From Bacteroidota bacterium (GTDB taxonomy: Bacteria > Bacteroidota > Ignavibacteria > Ignavibacteriales > Melioribacteraceae): a stretch of DNA of 64,000 nt. This document shows positions 23,582 to 33,288 of the stretch, one piece after another; position 1 is the stretch's first letter; each line of letters begins with the position of its first letter. Position numbers and translations under genes: made by a program. The notes under the pieces are model-generated. The model was given only the letters and a program-made list of their open reading frames with translations, was not told the origin of the DNA and searched no databases. The DNA lies in NCBI GenBank assembly GCA_023381535.1, contig JAMCSN010000236.1, positions 1 through 64,000 on the forward strand, given 5' to 3'.

Positions 23582-25699
23582 CTAAAACTTCGGCGTTAAA
23601 CCCATATTATAAAACATGAACGACCACAAGTCGGTGTAAAGCTCAATTGATTTGGATGTGCTTGTACCGGCTCCGTGTCCAACCTTAGTTTCTATTCTAA
23701 TCAATGTTGGGTTCTTACCGCTGTTTTTTTCTTGCAGTGTTGCCGCATACTTAAACGAGTGCGCCGGAAATACGCGGTCATCGTGATCGGCAGTGGTTAT
23801 CATAGTAGCGGGGTAGTCGGCGCCTTTCTTAATATTGTGAAGAGGAGAATATTTTATCAAATAATTAAATTGTTCCGATTTGTCGCTCGATCCGTATTCC
23901 GGCACCCACGCCCAGCCGATTGTAAACTTATTATAGCGAAGCATATCCATTACGCCAACCATCGGGAAAGCTACTCTAAACAAATCCGGTCTTTGATTAA
24001 TAACAGCGCCGATAAGCAAACCTCCGTTTGAACCGCCTTGTACGGCAAGTTTGTTAGGACTGGTATATTTATTTTTAATTAGGTATTCAGCCGCAGAAAT
24101 AAAATCATCGAAAACATTTTGCTTTTTATTGAGCATGCCGGCTTTGTGCCAAACTTCGCCGTATTCACTTCCTCCGCGTAAACATGCAGATGCATAGACA
24201 ACTCCGCTTTCGAGAAGAGGAATTCTTGCAACACTAAACGATGGAAGAATTGGAATATTGAATCCGCCGTACGCGTAAAGCAAAGTCGGATTGTTGCCGT
24301 TAAGTTTCAAACCTTTCTTATAAACGATGAACATCGGAACCTTTGTGCCGTCTTTGCTTTTGTAGAAGACTTCTTTTGTTTCGTATGAAGAAGGATCGAA
24401 GGAGACCGCAGACTTTCTGAACAGTTCGGATTTATTATTCTTAACGTCGTACTTGTAAATGGTTGGAGGATATGTGAACGATGTAAAAGTGTAGAACGTT
24501 TCATTCTCGTCTTTCTTCCCTCCGAAACCGTTAACAGTTCCCAGTGCAGGAAGCTTTACATCGTATAAATATTTTCCGTTTGGCTGATAAACCGAGACTT
24601 TGCTGTTGGCGTCCTTCAAATATGTAACTATTAATTTTCCGCCGACGAATGAAACCGATTGCATCACATATTTTGATTCCGGGATGATTGTTTTCCAATT
24701 CTTCTTGCCGGGTTTCTTCGGATCGATCAGAACTAATTTGTTGTTAGGTGCGTTCCAATTTGTAGTTACAAGAAATTTACCGTCGAGGTCGTCAACTAAT
24801 CCGTATTCTGCGTCCGGCTTGTCAATAAATTTTACGATTGATCCGCCGTTGGAAAGGTCTTGATACCAGAGCATGTTCTTGGTTGATGAACCGTCCCACA
24901 CAGAAACGACAAGAAATTTTTCATCATCGGTTACACCGGCGCCGAAGCCGCGTTTTGGATTTTCTTTGTCTTCGAGAATCAATTTATCGTCTGATTGCGG
25001 TGTGCCGAGTTTATGGAAATAAAGTTTCTGAAATTCATTTGCTTGTTTAAGTTCTTCACCGGGTTTCGGCTCATCGTAACGTGAGTAATAGAAGCCGTCC
25101 TTGTACCAAGCGGTGCCGGTAAACTTCGCCCATTTTATTACGTCATCGGTTAATTTTTTTGTTTGTACGTCCATTACGTAAAATTCGCGCCAGTCTGACC
25201 CGCCGCGTGAAATCCCGTAAGCCAAATATTTGTTATCGTTTGAAATCGCCAATCCGCCGAGACTGACGGAACCGTCGCTCGATAATTTGTTCGGATCGAG
25301 AAGAACTTCCGGTTTTGCATCCAAACCGTTCTGCATATAGATTACGTTTTGTTCCTGCAGACCATCATTTTTTGAGTAGATGTAATAGCTGCTGTGTTTT
25401 GATGGCGCTGAATATTTTTCGTAATTCCATAAATCCGTTAATCTTTTTCTTAGTGCGTCACGGAAAGGAATCTTGGAAAGGTATTCTTCCGTTACCTTGT
25501 TCTCTGCTTCAACCCATTCCGCTGTTTCTTTGGAATTGGTATCTTCAAGCCAGCGGTAAGGATCGGCAACCTTTATTCCGTGGTAATCATCAACATGATC
25601 AACTTTTTTTGCAACCGGATATTTTATTTTCTGTTCTTGCGCTTGAGTTGAAACAAACAAAATTACTGTTAGAAGAATCGAACTGCATAATGTTCTCAT
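23582..25699 (-). CDS. Secreted prolyl oligopeptidase (S9A family)
   Basis: 705 residues. Signal peptide (LCSSILLTVILFVSTQAQ), then the start of the POP fold (HGIKVADPYRWLEDTNS), a seven-bladed propeller (about 80-420) and an alpha/beta hydrolase domain. Catalytic Ser in VQGGSNGGLLIG, Asp in TADHDDRVFPAHSFK and His in KVGHGAGTS are all present. It cleaves after proline in short peptides; the signal peptide places it in the periplasm or outside. Full family length. Confidence 0.94.
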   Translation of the reverse strand: MRTLCSSILLTVILFVSTQAQEQKIKYPVAKKVDHVDDYHGIKVADPYRWLEDTNSKETAEWVEAENKVTEEYLSKIPFRDALRKRLTDLWNYEKYSAPSKHSSYYIYSKNDGLQEQNVIYMQNGLDAKPEVLLDPNKLSSDGSVSLGGLAISNDNKYLAYGISRGGSDWREFYVMDVQTKKLTDDVIKWAKFTGTAWYKDGFYYSRYDEPKPGEELKQANEFQKLYFHKLGTPQSDDKLILEDKENPKRGFGAGVTDDEKFLVVSVWDGSSTKNMLWYQDLSNGGSIVKFIDKPDAEYGLVDDLDGKFLVTTNWNAPNNKLVLIDPKKPGKKNWKTIIPESKYVMQSVSFVGGKLIVTYLKDANSKVSVYQPNGKYLYDVKLPALGTVNGFGGKKDENETFYTFTSFTYPPTIYKYDVKNNKSELFRKSAVSFDPSSYETKEVFYKSKDGTKVPMFIVYKKGLKLNGNNPTLLYAYGGFNIPILPSFSVARIPLLESGVVYASACLRGGSEYGEVWHKAGMLNKKQNVFDDFISAAEYLIKNKYTSPNKLAVQGGSNGGLLIGAVINQRPDLFRVAFPMVGVMDMLRYNKFTIGWAWVPEYGSSDKSEQFNYLIKYSPLHNIKKGADYPATMITTADHDDRVFPAHSFKYAATLQEKNSGKNPTLIRIETKVGHGAGTSTSKSIELYTDLWSFMFYNMGLTPKF

Positions 25700-26010
25700 T
25701 GCTCACTCCGAAATTAATTTTCATCTTTTGAATTGTTCGAAAAATAAAATGTCTGTCTTTGAAAACCAAGCATTGTTTTTGAAATACGTTTTAATTCTTG
25801 GTGAACATGTGTCAAAATGGTGGGCTCCATTTTTATTGCTTCGCATACTCAAACCTATCTATTTTCCTTACGTTAATTTTCCATTATATGGAAGTTGTGC
25901 CGGTGATTAGAAAAAAGTTATAACCTATTAACAGATAGATAAATCCAAGTAACATTTTATTTTTTTCGTCGGCACATCAATCTTAAAAAAAATTCTTATA
26001 GAGGTTATTT
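25700..26010. other. Intergenic region between the S9 peptidase and gdhA
   Basis: 311 bases separating divergent genes; it must hold promoters for both. AT-rich in the 100 bases before gdhA. A 60-codon frame at 25728-25910 has no family signature and no ribosome site and is not called. No RNA gene or strong hairpin seen. Confidence 0.5.
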
Positions 26011-27300
26011 ATGAGCAGCAACAAAGCTTTTAATCCATTCGAGATGGCGCAAACGCAGTTTGATAAGGTAGCGGCAATACTCGATCTCGATGATGCAACA
26101 CGTCAGATTTTAAGAAACCCATTGAGAGAATATCATTTCAGCATTCCAGTTAGAATGGACGATGGAACAACAAAAGTATTTAGAGGATTTAGAGTTCAGC
26201 ATAACGATGCACGCGGACCTAGCAAAGGAGGAATTCGATTCCATCCTCAAGAAACAGTTGATACGGTGAGAGCCCTTGCGATGTGGATGACTTGGAAATG
26301 TGCTGTCGTTAACATTCCATTAGGCGGCGGAAAGGGCGGTGTGATTTGCGATCCCCATCACTTAAGCATGAAAGAACAAGAACAAATTTGCAGAGGTTGG
26401 GTCCGCCAGATGGCAAAGAATGTCGGTCCGTTGAACGACGTACCGGCGCCGGATGTTATGACAAACGCGCAGCACATGTTATGGATGCTCGATGAGTTCG
26501 AAGCAATTCACGGATCAAAATTTCCAGGATTCATAACCGGCAAACCGGTCGGCATGGGCGGATCGCTCGGAAGAACGGAAGCTACGGGTTACGGAGTTGT
26601 GTTCACGCTTCGTGAAGCGTTGAAAGACCTCGGCATTCGTCCGCAAGATACTTCCGCAGCAGTCCAAGGTTTTGGAAATGTTGCGCAGTATGCAATCGAA
26701 CTTTATCAGCAGCTTGGCGGAAAAGTTATTTGCGTTTCAAGCTGGGATGAAAACGATCACTGTTCATACACTTTCAGAAGAAAAAGCGGAATCGATTTAC
26801 GCGAGCTTCTGAAGATTACCGATAAGTTCGGAGGTATCGACAAAACCGAAGCGAAAAAACTTGGTTATGAAATTCTTGACGGTGATGCATGGATAGAGCA
26901 GGAAGTTGACATACTTCTTCCGGCAGCTTTAGAAAATCAGATTCGTCAAGACAACGTGAATAAGATCAGTCAAAAAGTTAAAGTTATTGTTGAAGGCGCA
27001 AACGGTCCAACAACGCCTGAAGCAGACAAGGTAATTCAAGAAAAAGGAATTTTTGTTATTCCGGATTTTCTTGCAAATGCCGGCGGCGTTACGTGCAGTT
27101 ACTTTGAGCAAGTTCAGAGCAACATGAATTACTTCTGGGAAAAAGATGAAGTGCTCGGCAAGTTGGATGTGAAGATGACCGCAGCGTTTCATGCAGTAAG
27201 CGACTTGGCTAAGAAAAGAAATCTCTACATGCGCGATGCTGCTTATGTAATTTCTGTTAGCAGAGTAGCGCAAGCTTGCAAAGATAGAGGTTGGGTGTAA
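26011..27300 (+). CDS. gdhA: Glutamate dehydrogenase (Glu/Leu/Phe/Val dehydrogenase family)
   Basis: 429 residues, the length of the hexameric class. Substrate-binding segment VRALAMWMTWKCAVVNIPLGGGKGGV with catalytic Lys, then Asp in DVPAPDVMTN; Rossmann domain with VQGFGNVAQYA; late motifs VEGANGPTTPEAD and NAGGVTCSYFE. It interconverts glutamate and 2-oxoglutarate plus ammonia. AGAGG precedes the ATG. It stands alone with a terminator and probably feeds amino-acid carbon into the TCA cycle. Confidence 0.95.
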   Translation: MSSNKAFNPFEMAQTQFDKVAAILDLDDATRQILRNPLREYHFSIPVRMDDGTTKVFRGFRVQHNDARGPSKGGIRFHPQETVDTVRALAMWMTWKCAVVNIPLGGGKGGVICDPHHLSMKEQEQICRGWVRQMAKNVGPLNDVPAPDVMTNAQHMLWMLDEFEAIHGSKFPGFITGKPVGMGGSLGRTEATGYGVVFTLREALKDLGIRPQDTSAAVQGFGNVAQYAIELYQQLGGKVICVSSWDENDHCSYTFRRKSGIDLRELLKITDKFGGIDKTEAKKLGYEILDGDAWIEQEVDILLPAALENQIRQDNVNKISQKVKVIVEGANGPTTPEADKVIQEKGIFVIPDFLANAGGVTCSYFEQVQSNMNYFWEKDEVLGKLDVKMTAAFHAVSDLAKKRNLYMRDAAYVISVSRVAQACKDRGWV

Positions 27301-27334
27301 ATTAGTATTTAGATTAGTATTGAGTCTTTAGACG

Positions 27335-27372
27335 AGCCGGGAATTGCGGTAATCGATTTCCGGCTTTTTTTC
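27335..27372 (+). terminator. Intrinsic terminator of gdhA
   Basis: AGCCGG (27335-27340) pairs with CCGGCT (27360-27365), extended by AAT/ATT, and followed by TTTTTTT. It lies 35 bases past the gdhA stop. Confidence 0.8.
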
Positions 27373-27481
27373 TCCGAGGGCGGTTTAATTCGCCGGATGT
27401 GGGTAAGTGCCAAATCTTCTTCCTATTGAGGCGAATAAAATATAATTTGTTTTCAGATACTTCTCTTTATACTACGAGAAG

Positions 27482-29257
27482 ATGCATTTGAACAGTTCAT
27501 TTTCAAATAATGATATTTATCCGCGCTTCGATCGAAAGTTTTTTGAATCCAGCGAAGCGATAACCTCGATAGGCGATGGTTCTCTCGGCGGTAAAGCCAG
27601 CGGACTTGCCTTCATCAAAAAAACTCTTCAAGAAAAAATCTCTTCCGATGAATTTCCCGATGTGCTCACCAATATTCCGCGGATGGTTGTAATTCGCACG
27701 GATGTTTTCGATGCATTCATGTCCCGGAATAATCTGTACGAGATTGCTTATTCAGATGAACCTGATGAACATATTGCAATGGCATTTATTGATGCAAGTC
27801 TGCCGGTAGAAATTCTCGGTGATCTTCGCGCGCTGATCGAAAACATTCACGTACCATTGGCGGTCAGGTCGTCGAGCATGCTTGAAGACGCGAAGCATGA
27901 ACCGTTTGCCGGAATTTATGCAACCAAGATGATTCCAAATAATCAGCCGGACCCCGATCAAAAATTTATTGTTCTACGTGAAGCTATAAAATTTGTTTAC
28001 GCTTCAACATTCTTCAAAACCGCGAAAGATTATTTCAAAGTTTCTTCGCACTCAATTCATGACGAAAAGATGGCTGTGATAATTCAAGAAGTTGTGGGAC
28101 AGCAATATTACGATCGTTTTTATCCAAACTTTTCCGGTGTTGCGCGTTCGTTCAATTATTATCCAACCGGAAGATCTAAACCGGAACACGGAGTAGTTAA
28201 TCTTGCTCTTGGTCTCGGCAAAACAATTGTTGACGGCGGCCTCGTCTGGAGTTATTCACCCTTGTCGCCGAAATCCGGTCCTCCGTTCGGCGATCCGCAT
28301 GATATGATGAAAAATACTCAGACGACTTTCTGGGCTGTCAACATGAATCCCGTTTCGGAATACAATCCGGCAAAGGAAACAGAATACATGAATCACTTGA
28401 GTCTTACTGAGGCAGATTACGATTCGACAATGAAATATATTGCATCGACGTACGATGTCTCGTCTCAGAGAATAGTTTTAGGAGTTGGAGTTGACGGACC
28501 GCGTGTTTTGAATTTCGCTCCGCTTCTCGCTATGAATGAATTTCGTTTCAATGATTTGGTAAGAAAACTTCTGTGTGTATGCGAAGAAACTTTGTCGAGT
28601 CCGGTCGAAATTGAATTTGCGGTAAGCGTTTTGTCTGAAGGACCCCATTCGGAGAAAAATGAACAAAAAATTAGACTTGGGTTTTTGCAAGTGCGGCCAA
28701 TGGTCGTTCCCGATGAATCGATTGAACTGGAAGAAAAAGAATTGTTCGGCGGAGATGTGCTGCTCGCTTCCGACAGAGCGATGGGTAACGGGATCGTCGA
28801 TAATATTCTTGACGTAGTGTTCGTCAAGCCGGAAACTTTCGATAAAAAAGATACTTTGAAAATTTCAGAAGAGATTGATTTGATTAACATGGAACTTGTT
28901 GCCGCTAAAAAACATTATGTGTTGATCGGTTTCGGAAGGTGGGGCAGTTCCGACCCATGGTTGGGCATCCCGGTCGAGTGGGGTCAAATTGCCGGTGCTA
29001 AGGTAATTGTTGAATCAACACTTTTCGGAATCAATGTTGAACTCAGTCAAGGTTCGCATTTCTTTCATAACCTAACAAGTTTCAAGGTAAGCTATTTTTC
29101 CATAACTTTTGACGGGCAGTTTAGAATTGATTGGAAGTGGCTGGATAATCAAAAAATTGTTCGCGAAATGAATTTTGTAAAACATGTAAGATTGGAACAG
29201 CCGCTAAAAATCAAAATTGACGGAAGAAAAAGTCGCGGAGTTATTAAAAAATGGTAA
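27482..29257 (+). CDS. PEP/pyruvate-binding (PPDK N-terminal, ATP-grasp) protein lacking the phospho-His domain
   Basis: 591 residues. PPDK_N ATP-grasp features are GSLGGKASGLAFIKK (about 33-47), PLAVRSSSMLEDAKHEPFAG (about 126-145) and VIIQEVVGQQYYDRFYPNFSG. It has neither the phospho-His swivelling domain nor the PEP/pyruvate barrel of PPDK or PEP synthase. In their place is a C-terminal region with GRWGSSDPWLG (about 485-495) and GSHFF (about 524-528), shared with the next gene. Function is unknown; ATP-dependent phosphotransfer is inferred. It overlaps the next gene by 7 bases, implying coupled translation. Confidence 0.82.
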   Translation: MHLNSSFSNNDIYPRFDRKFFESSEAITSIGDGSLGGKASGLAFIKKTLQEKISSDEFPDVLTNIPRMVVIRTDVFDAFMSRNNLYEIAYSDEPDEHIAMAFIDASLPVEILGDLRALIENIHVPLAVRSSSMLEDAKHEPFAGIYATKMIPNNQPDPDQKFIVLREAIKFVYASTFFKTAKDYFKVSSHSIHDEKMAVIIQEVVGQQYYDRFYPNFSGVARSFNYYPTGRSKPEHGVVNLALGLGKTIVDGGLVWSYSPLSPKSGPPFGDPHDMMKNTQTTFWAVNMNPVSEYNPAKETEYMNHLSLTEADYDSTMKYIASTYDVSSQRIVLGVGVDGPRVLNFAPLLAMNEFRFNDLVRKLLCVCEETLSSPVEIEFAVSVLSEGPHSEKNEQKIRLGFLQVRPMVVPDESIELEEKELFGGDVLLASDRAMGNGIVDNILDVVFVKPETFDKKDTLKISEEIDLINMELVAAKKHYVLIGFGRWGSSDPWLGIPVEWGQIAGAKVIVESTLFGINVELSQGSHFFHNLTSFKVSYFSITFDGQFRIDWKWLDNQKIVREMNFVKHVRLEQPLKIKIDGRKSRGVIKKW

Positions 29258-32200
29258 ATGAAAACAAACCTATAGATAACCTCGTTTTTGAACTTCAAGA
29301 GCGCGCTAAGGAATTAAATTGTCTTTACACAATCGAAGACAGTTTGAATAGATCGGACATTTCGCTGCGCCAAGCGTTTCATACGGTCATTAATGCAATT
29401 CCGCCCGGATGGCAATATCCCAAAATTTGCAAAGCAAAATTAGTTTACGGAGATATCGTTTATCAGACAAGCGATTTTGATGAAACGAAATGGTTCATCA
29501 AGAGCGATATCATAGTTCAGGAAAAAGTTGTCGGTCATATTGCAGTTTACTATCTGGAGGATGCGCCGGCGCTGGATGTTGGTCCGTTTCTAAAGGAAGA
29601 AAGAAAATTGTTGGACACAATTGCCGAACGGCTTGGGCATTTTATTCTTCATCAGAAATTGAAAAATGTTTTTAACGAACTCAAAAATGTCCGCGAACAG
29701 GTTGACGGAAGAAAAAAAGGCGAATGGCGTGTTGTGCTTGATATGATTCGAAAGACCGACCCGAATTTATTTATGAGTCTGCTACGAAAAACTTTGCACT
29801 TGTTATGCTGGAAAGGTGTGGAAGAAGCCGAGATGCTGATGAAACACACAAGTCTTTCACGCCGCGGCAGCGAGGATGAACAAAATTACGATGACAACAA
29901 GCCGTTGAAGGTTGTGAAATTTGTCAACTATGATCAATATGTCGAATCGATTTTAAAACTTGCCGATGAAAATTTGCCTGATGAAGTTATACTTTCAAAA
30001 ATTCAGAAATGGATTCAAGAAGACAAATCCGGCGCGCTCGTAAAAGTTGTCGAAACCCAAGATACATCGCTCACCGAGATTGCAGATGCAATTAGAAAAC
30101 ATTATCACATGGCGCCGGAGAAATTTGAACTTCCGCCATCAACGATAAAAGGTTTGCGCGTTTCGCTTCTGCGAAGATTCTTTACCGAGCAGCTCGAATA
30201 CATAAGTGTTGCGAAAGAATATGTTAAGCTGACTGATTTTTACCGTCTGATCGACAAAATGATTTTTCCCGCAGGCAGTCACGGAAAACTTGGCGGCAAA
30301 AGCGCCGGTCTTTTTCTGGCTTATCACATTTTGCAGAAAGAAGCCGAGAACAATCCGGCATTAGGTGATGTTAAAATTCCAAAAACGTGGTACATCACGT
30401 CAGACGGAGTTTTATATTTCATGCAGTATAACAATTTGGAAGAAGTACTCGAACAAAAGTATAAAGAGATTGACGAAGTCCGAATCGAGTATCCTCACAT
30501 TGTTCAGTTATTCATCAACTCGGAATTTCCGCCGGATTTTGTAAAAGGATTGTCGGTGGCTCTCGATGACTTGGGAGATAAACCGTTAGTCGTTCGCAGC
30601 TCGTCGTTGCTTGAAGATCAGATGGGCGCGGCGTTTTCCGGTAAATACAAAAGTTTGTTCCTTGCCAATCAAGGCACCAAGCAGCAGCGTCTTTCCGCAT
30701 TGATGGATGCGATTGCGGAAGTTTATGCATCAACGTTCAGCCCCGATCCGATTGAGTACCGTGCCGAGCGTGGTCTTCTTGATTTTCACGAAGAGATGGG
30801 CGTGATGATTCAACAAGTTGTTGGAACGAGAGTTGGCAGATATTACATGCCGACTTTTGCCGGAGTTGCATTCAGCCATAATGAATACCGATGGTCGCCG
30901 CGAATCAAAAGGGAAGACGGACTATTGCGACTCGTGCCCGGTTTAGGCACCAGAGCTGTTGACCGGCTGAGCGATGATTATCCGGTTTTGATTTCACCGG
31001 GTCAGCCGAATTTGAAAGTAAATGTTTCGCTTGATGAGACGCGAAGATACTCTCCGAAAAAAATTGATGCGATTAATCTTGAGACAAACGAATTCGAATC
31101 GGTTGAAATTGACAAGGTTCTTGAGGAATACAGCAATGAGTATCCCCAGTTTAACGAAATATTTTCCGTCCTCGATGGGACAATGATAAGGCAGCCGACA
31201 CCGCTGGATTCGTTCGATCACTCGAAAGAATTTTTAGTAACATTTGACGGATTGATTTCGAAAACTGATTTCCTAAAAAAGCTCGACACAATTTTGAAAA
31301 CGCTTCAGGCTAAGAACCATTCGCCGGTTGATCTCGAATTCGCTTATGACGGGAAAGATTTTTATTTGCTGCAGTGCCGTCCGCAAAGTTTTTACGGCGA
31401 GGCTTCGTCCGAACCGATCCCCAAAGATATACCCGACGACAAAATAATTTTCACTGCGCACAAACATGTTCCGAACGGAAAAGTTACGAACATTACTCAT
31501 CTTGTTTATGTTGATCCGCAAATGTACACAGAGATATCCGACCGGAATAAAATGCTCCACGTTGGAAGAGCAGTAAGCAAGTTGAACAAAACTCTTCCGA
31601 AGAGAAAATTTATTTTGATGGGTCCCGGCAGATGGGGAAGCCGCGGCGATATTAAACTCGGCGTGAATGTAACGTACTCGGATATCAACAACACTGCAAT
31701 GTTAATTGAGATTGCGAGGAAGAAAGGAAATTATGTGCCTGATCTTTCTTTCGGCACGCATTTTTTCCAGGATCTCGTCGAAGCAAACATTCGCTATCTT
31801 CCTCTATATCCGGATGATGCCGGCGTAATTTTCAATGAAAGATTTTTTAATAAGTCGAAAAATGTTTTCAGCGAACTGGTGCCGGAATATCATTACCTTG
31901 AAGACACAATAAAAGTTGTTGACATTCTTGCATCGACAAGCGGTTATGTTTTAAAAATATTGATGAATGCAGAACTTGACGAAGCGCTTGGTTTGCTGAC
32001 AATTCCATCTTCGGAAGTTGTTGTTGAAAAAGAGAACAAAGAAACGATTGACTACCGGCCTAGCGATCATTGGCGGTGGAGAATGAAGATGGCTGAGAAA
32101 GTTGCGTCCGAACTTGATGCGAAACGTTTCGGCGTGAAAGGGATGTACATTTTCGGCAGCACAAAAAATGCCGTCTCCGGACCGGGCAGCGATATTGATT

Positions 32201-32439
32201 TAATAATTCATATTGATAAATCAAAGTGCGACATCAATGCTTTGAACTTGTGGTTCGAAGGCTGGAGTCTTGCATTGAGCGAAATGAATTACTTGCGCAC
32301 CGGTTACCGCGCTCAAGGTTTGCTCGATGTTCATTATGTCACCGATGAAGATATCAAAAAGAAAAGCAGCTACGCTTCTAAGATTGGGGCGATTACGGAT
32401 GCGGCGCGTCCGCTGAAATTGAAAGCCGCATCGAACTAG
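29251..32439 (+). CDS. PPDK N-terminal ATP-grasp protein fused to a nucleotidyltransferase
   Basis: 1062 residues. N-terminal region (1-130) with a GAF-like look (LNCLYTIEDSL, VVGHIAVYYLEDAPALD), a helical middle, then PPDK_N motifs HGKLGGKSAGLFLA (about 346-359), PLVVRSSSLLEDQMGAAFSG and LEFAYDGKDFYLLQCRP. The GRWGSRGDIKLG (about 793) and GTHFFQ (about 834) region matches the previous protein. At the C-terminus GSTKNAVSGPGSDIDLIIHI (about 969-988) is the GS...DxD motif of a Pol-beta-type nucleotidyltransferase. No phospho-His domain. Probably a partner of the 591-residue protein; the pathway is unknown. Confidence 0.82.
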   Translation: MVNENKPIDNLVFELQERAKELNCLYTIEDSLNRSDISLRQAFHTVINAIPPGWQYPKICKAKLVYGDIVYQTSDFDETKWFIKSDIIVQEKVVGHIAVYYLEDAPALDVGPFLKEERKLLDTIAERLGHFILHQKLKNVFNELKNVREQVDGRKKGEWRVVLDMIRKTDPNLFMSLLRKTLHLLCWKGVEEAEMLMKHTSLSRRGSEDEQNYDDNKPLKVVKFVNYDQYVESILKLADENLPDEVILSKIQKWIQEDKSGALVKVVETQDTSLTEIADAIRKHYHMAPEKFELPPSTIKGLRVSLLRRFFTEQLEYISVAKEYVKLTDFYRLIDKMIFPAGSHGKLGGKSAGLFLAYHILQKEAENNPALGDVKIPKTWYITSDGVLYFMQYNNLEEVLEQKYKEIDEVRIEYPHIVQLFINSEFPPDFVKGLSVALDDLGDKPLVVRSSSLLEDQMGAAFSGKYKSLFLANQGTKQQRLSALMDAIAEVYASTFSPDPIEYRAERGLLDFHEEMGVMIQQVVGTRVGRYYMPTFAGVAFSHNEYRWSPRIKREDGLLRLVPGLGTRAVDRLSDDYPVLISPGQPNLKVNVSLDETRRYSPKKIDAINLETNEFESVEIDKVLEEYSNEYPQFNEIFSVLDGTMIRQPTPLDSFDHSKEFLVTFDGLISKTDFLKKLDTILKTLQAKNHSPVDLEFAYDGKDFYLLQCRPQSFYGEASSEPIPKDIPDDKIIFTAHKHVPNGKVTNITHLVYVDPQMYTEISDRNKMLHVGRAVSKLNKTLPKRKFILMGPGRWGSRGDIKLGVNVTYSDINNTAMLIEIARKKGNYVPDLSFGTHFFQDLVEANIRYLPLYPDDAGVIFNERFFNKSKNVFSELVPEYHYLEDTIKVVDILASTSGYVLKILMNAELDEALGLLTIPSSEVVVEKENKETIDYRPSDHWRWRMKMAEKVASELDAKRFGVKGMYIFGSTKNAVSGPGSDIDLIIHIDKSKCDINALNLWFEGWSLALSEMNYLRTGYRAQGLLDVHYVTDEDIKKKSSYASKIGAITDAARPLKLKAASN

Positions 32440-33272
32440 ATTAATGTTCTCGTTGCTTCATTAGGTTTGTGCGGATCAAATCTGATCAACGCCAACTCCT
32501 TTCCGTCATGTGCGGCGGAAACGCAAAATGTTTCTCCGATCATATCATTCCAGCTTCCTGTGATGCGAGCCGATTCGTGAATGTGTCCGTTGAGCGACAT
32601 CAGCGGCTGTTTCGACTCAATAAATTTTCTAATCGCTATGCTTCCTACGTGAACATCTAACTGAACATGATCGATTGTCCTGCCGTCGAGAGCGGCGCGG
32701 TCTAAATTTGTCTGGTAAGGCGGGCAATGAAAAAGTAAAATTGTATCCGGTAATTTTTTATCCGTAACCAGTTCTTCCAAATCTTTTTTGATCGTTGAAT
32801 ATTTTTTTTCGTGATCGGAAATTTCAACGGTTCGCTTTCCATCTTCCGGCGGAATGCACCCCGGTTCCAAATAACGCGAGACATCGTACTTCTCCCAATC
32901 TTTAAGCAGAAAAGGTGAAGGCGGAATGCATGAGTAACCGATGACAGTGAAATTTTCGTACGCAATTTTTTTGAAGTGAACGTAATTGATCAGTTGGCGT
33001 TCTTCCAAAATTTGTATGGAAGGTTCTTCCGATTTCGCGTCATCGTTACCGAAGATCACAAATATCTGAGGATATTCCGTACCTAGTGATTCTCTGGCTG
33101 ACTTAAACTTCGGCTCAAGATAATCCAAAACAAAATTTTTCCCTTCGAAGTAATGGGGGAGAAGATCGCCGCCAAAAAATACCGCGTTTGGTTTTTCTTG
33201 TTCGATCAGATTGAATAACTTTTCGTATCGTTCAATCTTTCCGTGAAGATCAGAAACAAAATAGCAGAGCAT
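32436..33272 (-). CDS. Calcineurin-like metallophosphoesterase
   Basis: 278 residues. Metal-binding motifs in order: Asp and His in FVSDLHGKIERY, the Asp in FFGGDLLPH, Asn and Asp in IFGNDDA, His in LFHCPPY and GHIHES near the C-terminus. It is of the single-domain phosphodiesterase/phosphatase type, cytoplasmic with no signal peptide. Substrate unknown. Its 3' end overlaps the convergent ATP-grasp gene by 4 bases. Confidence 0.88.
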   Translation of the reverse strand: MLCYFVSDLHGKIERYEKLFNLIEQEKPNAVFFGGDLLPHYFEGKNFVLDYLEPKFKSARESLGTEYPQIFVIFGNDDAKSEEPSIQILEERQLINYVHFKKIAYENFTVIGYSCIPPSPFLLKDWEKYDVSRYLEPGCIPPEDGKRTVEISDHEKKYSTIKKDLEELVTDKKLPDTILLFHCPPYQTNLDRAALDGRTIDHVQLDVHVGSIAIRKFIESKQPLMSLNGHIHESARITGSWNDMIGETFCVSAAHDGKELALIRFDPHKPNEATRTLI

Positions 33273-33288
33273 GGTTAAGCTTATTTAA

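Noticed and set aside
25728..25910. 60-codon plus-strand frame before gdhA
   Set aside because: No ribosome site, no recognisable family, lies in a divergent promoter region.
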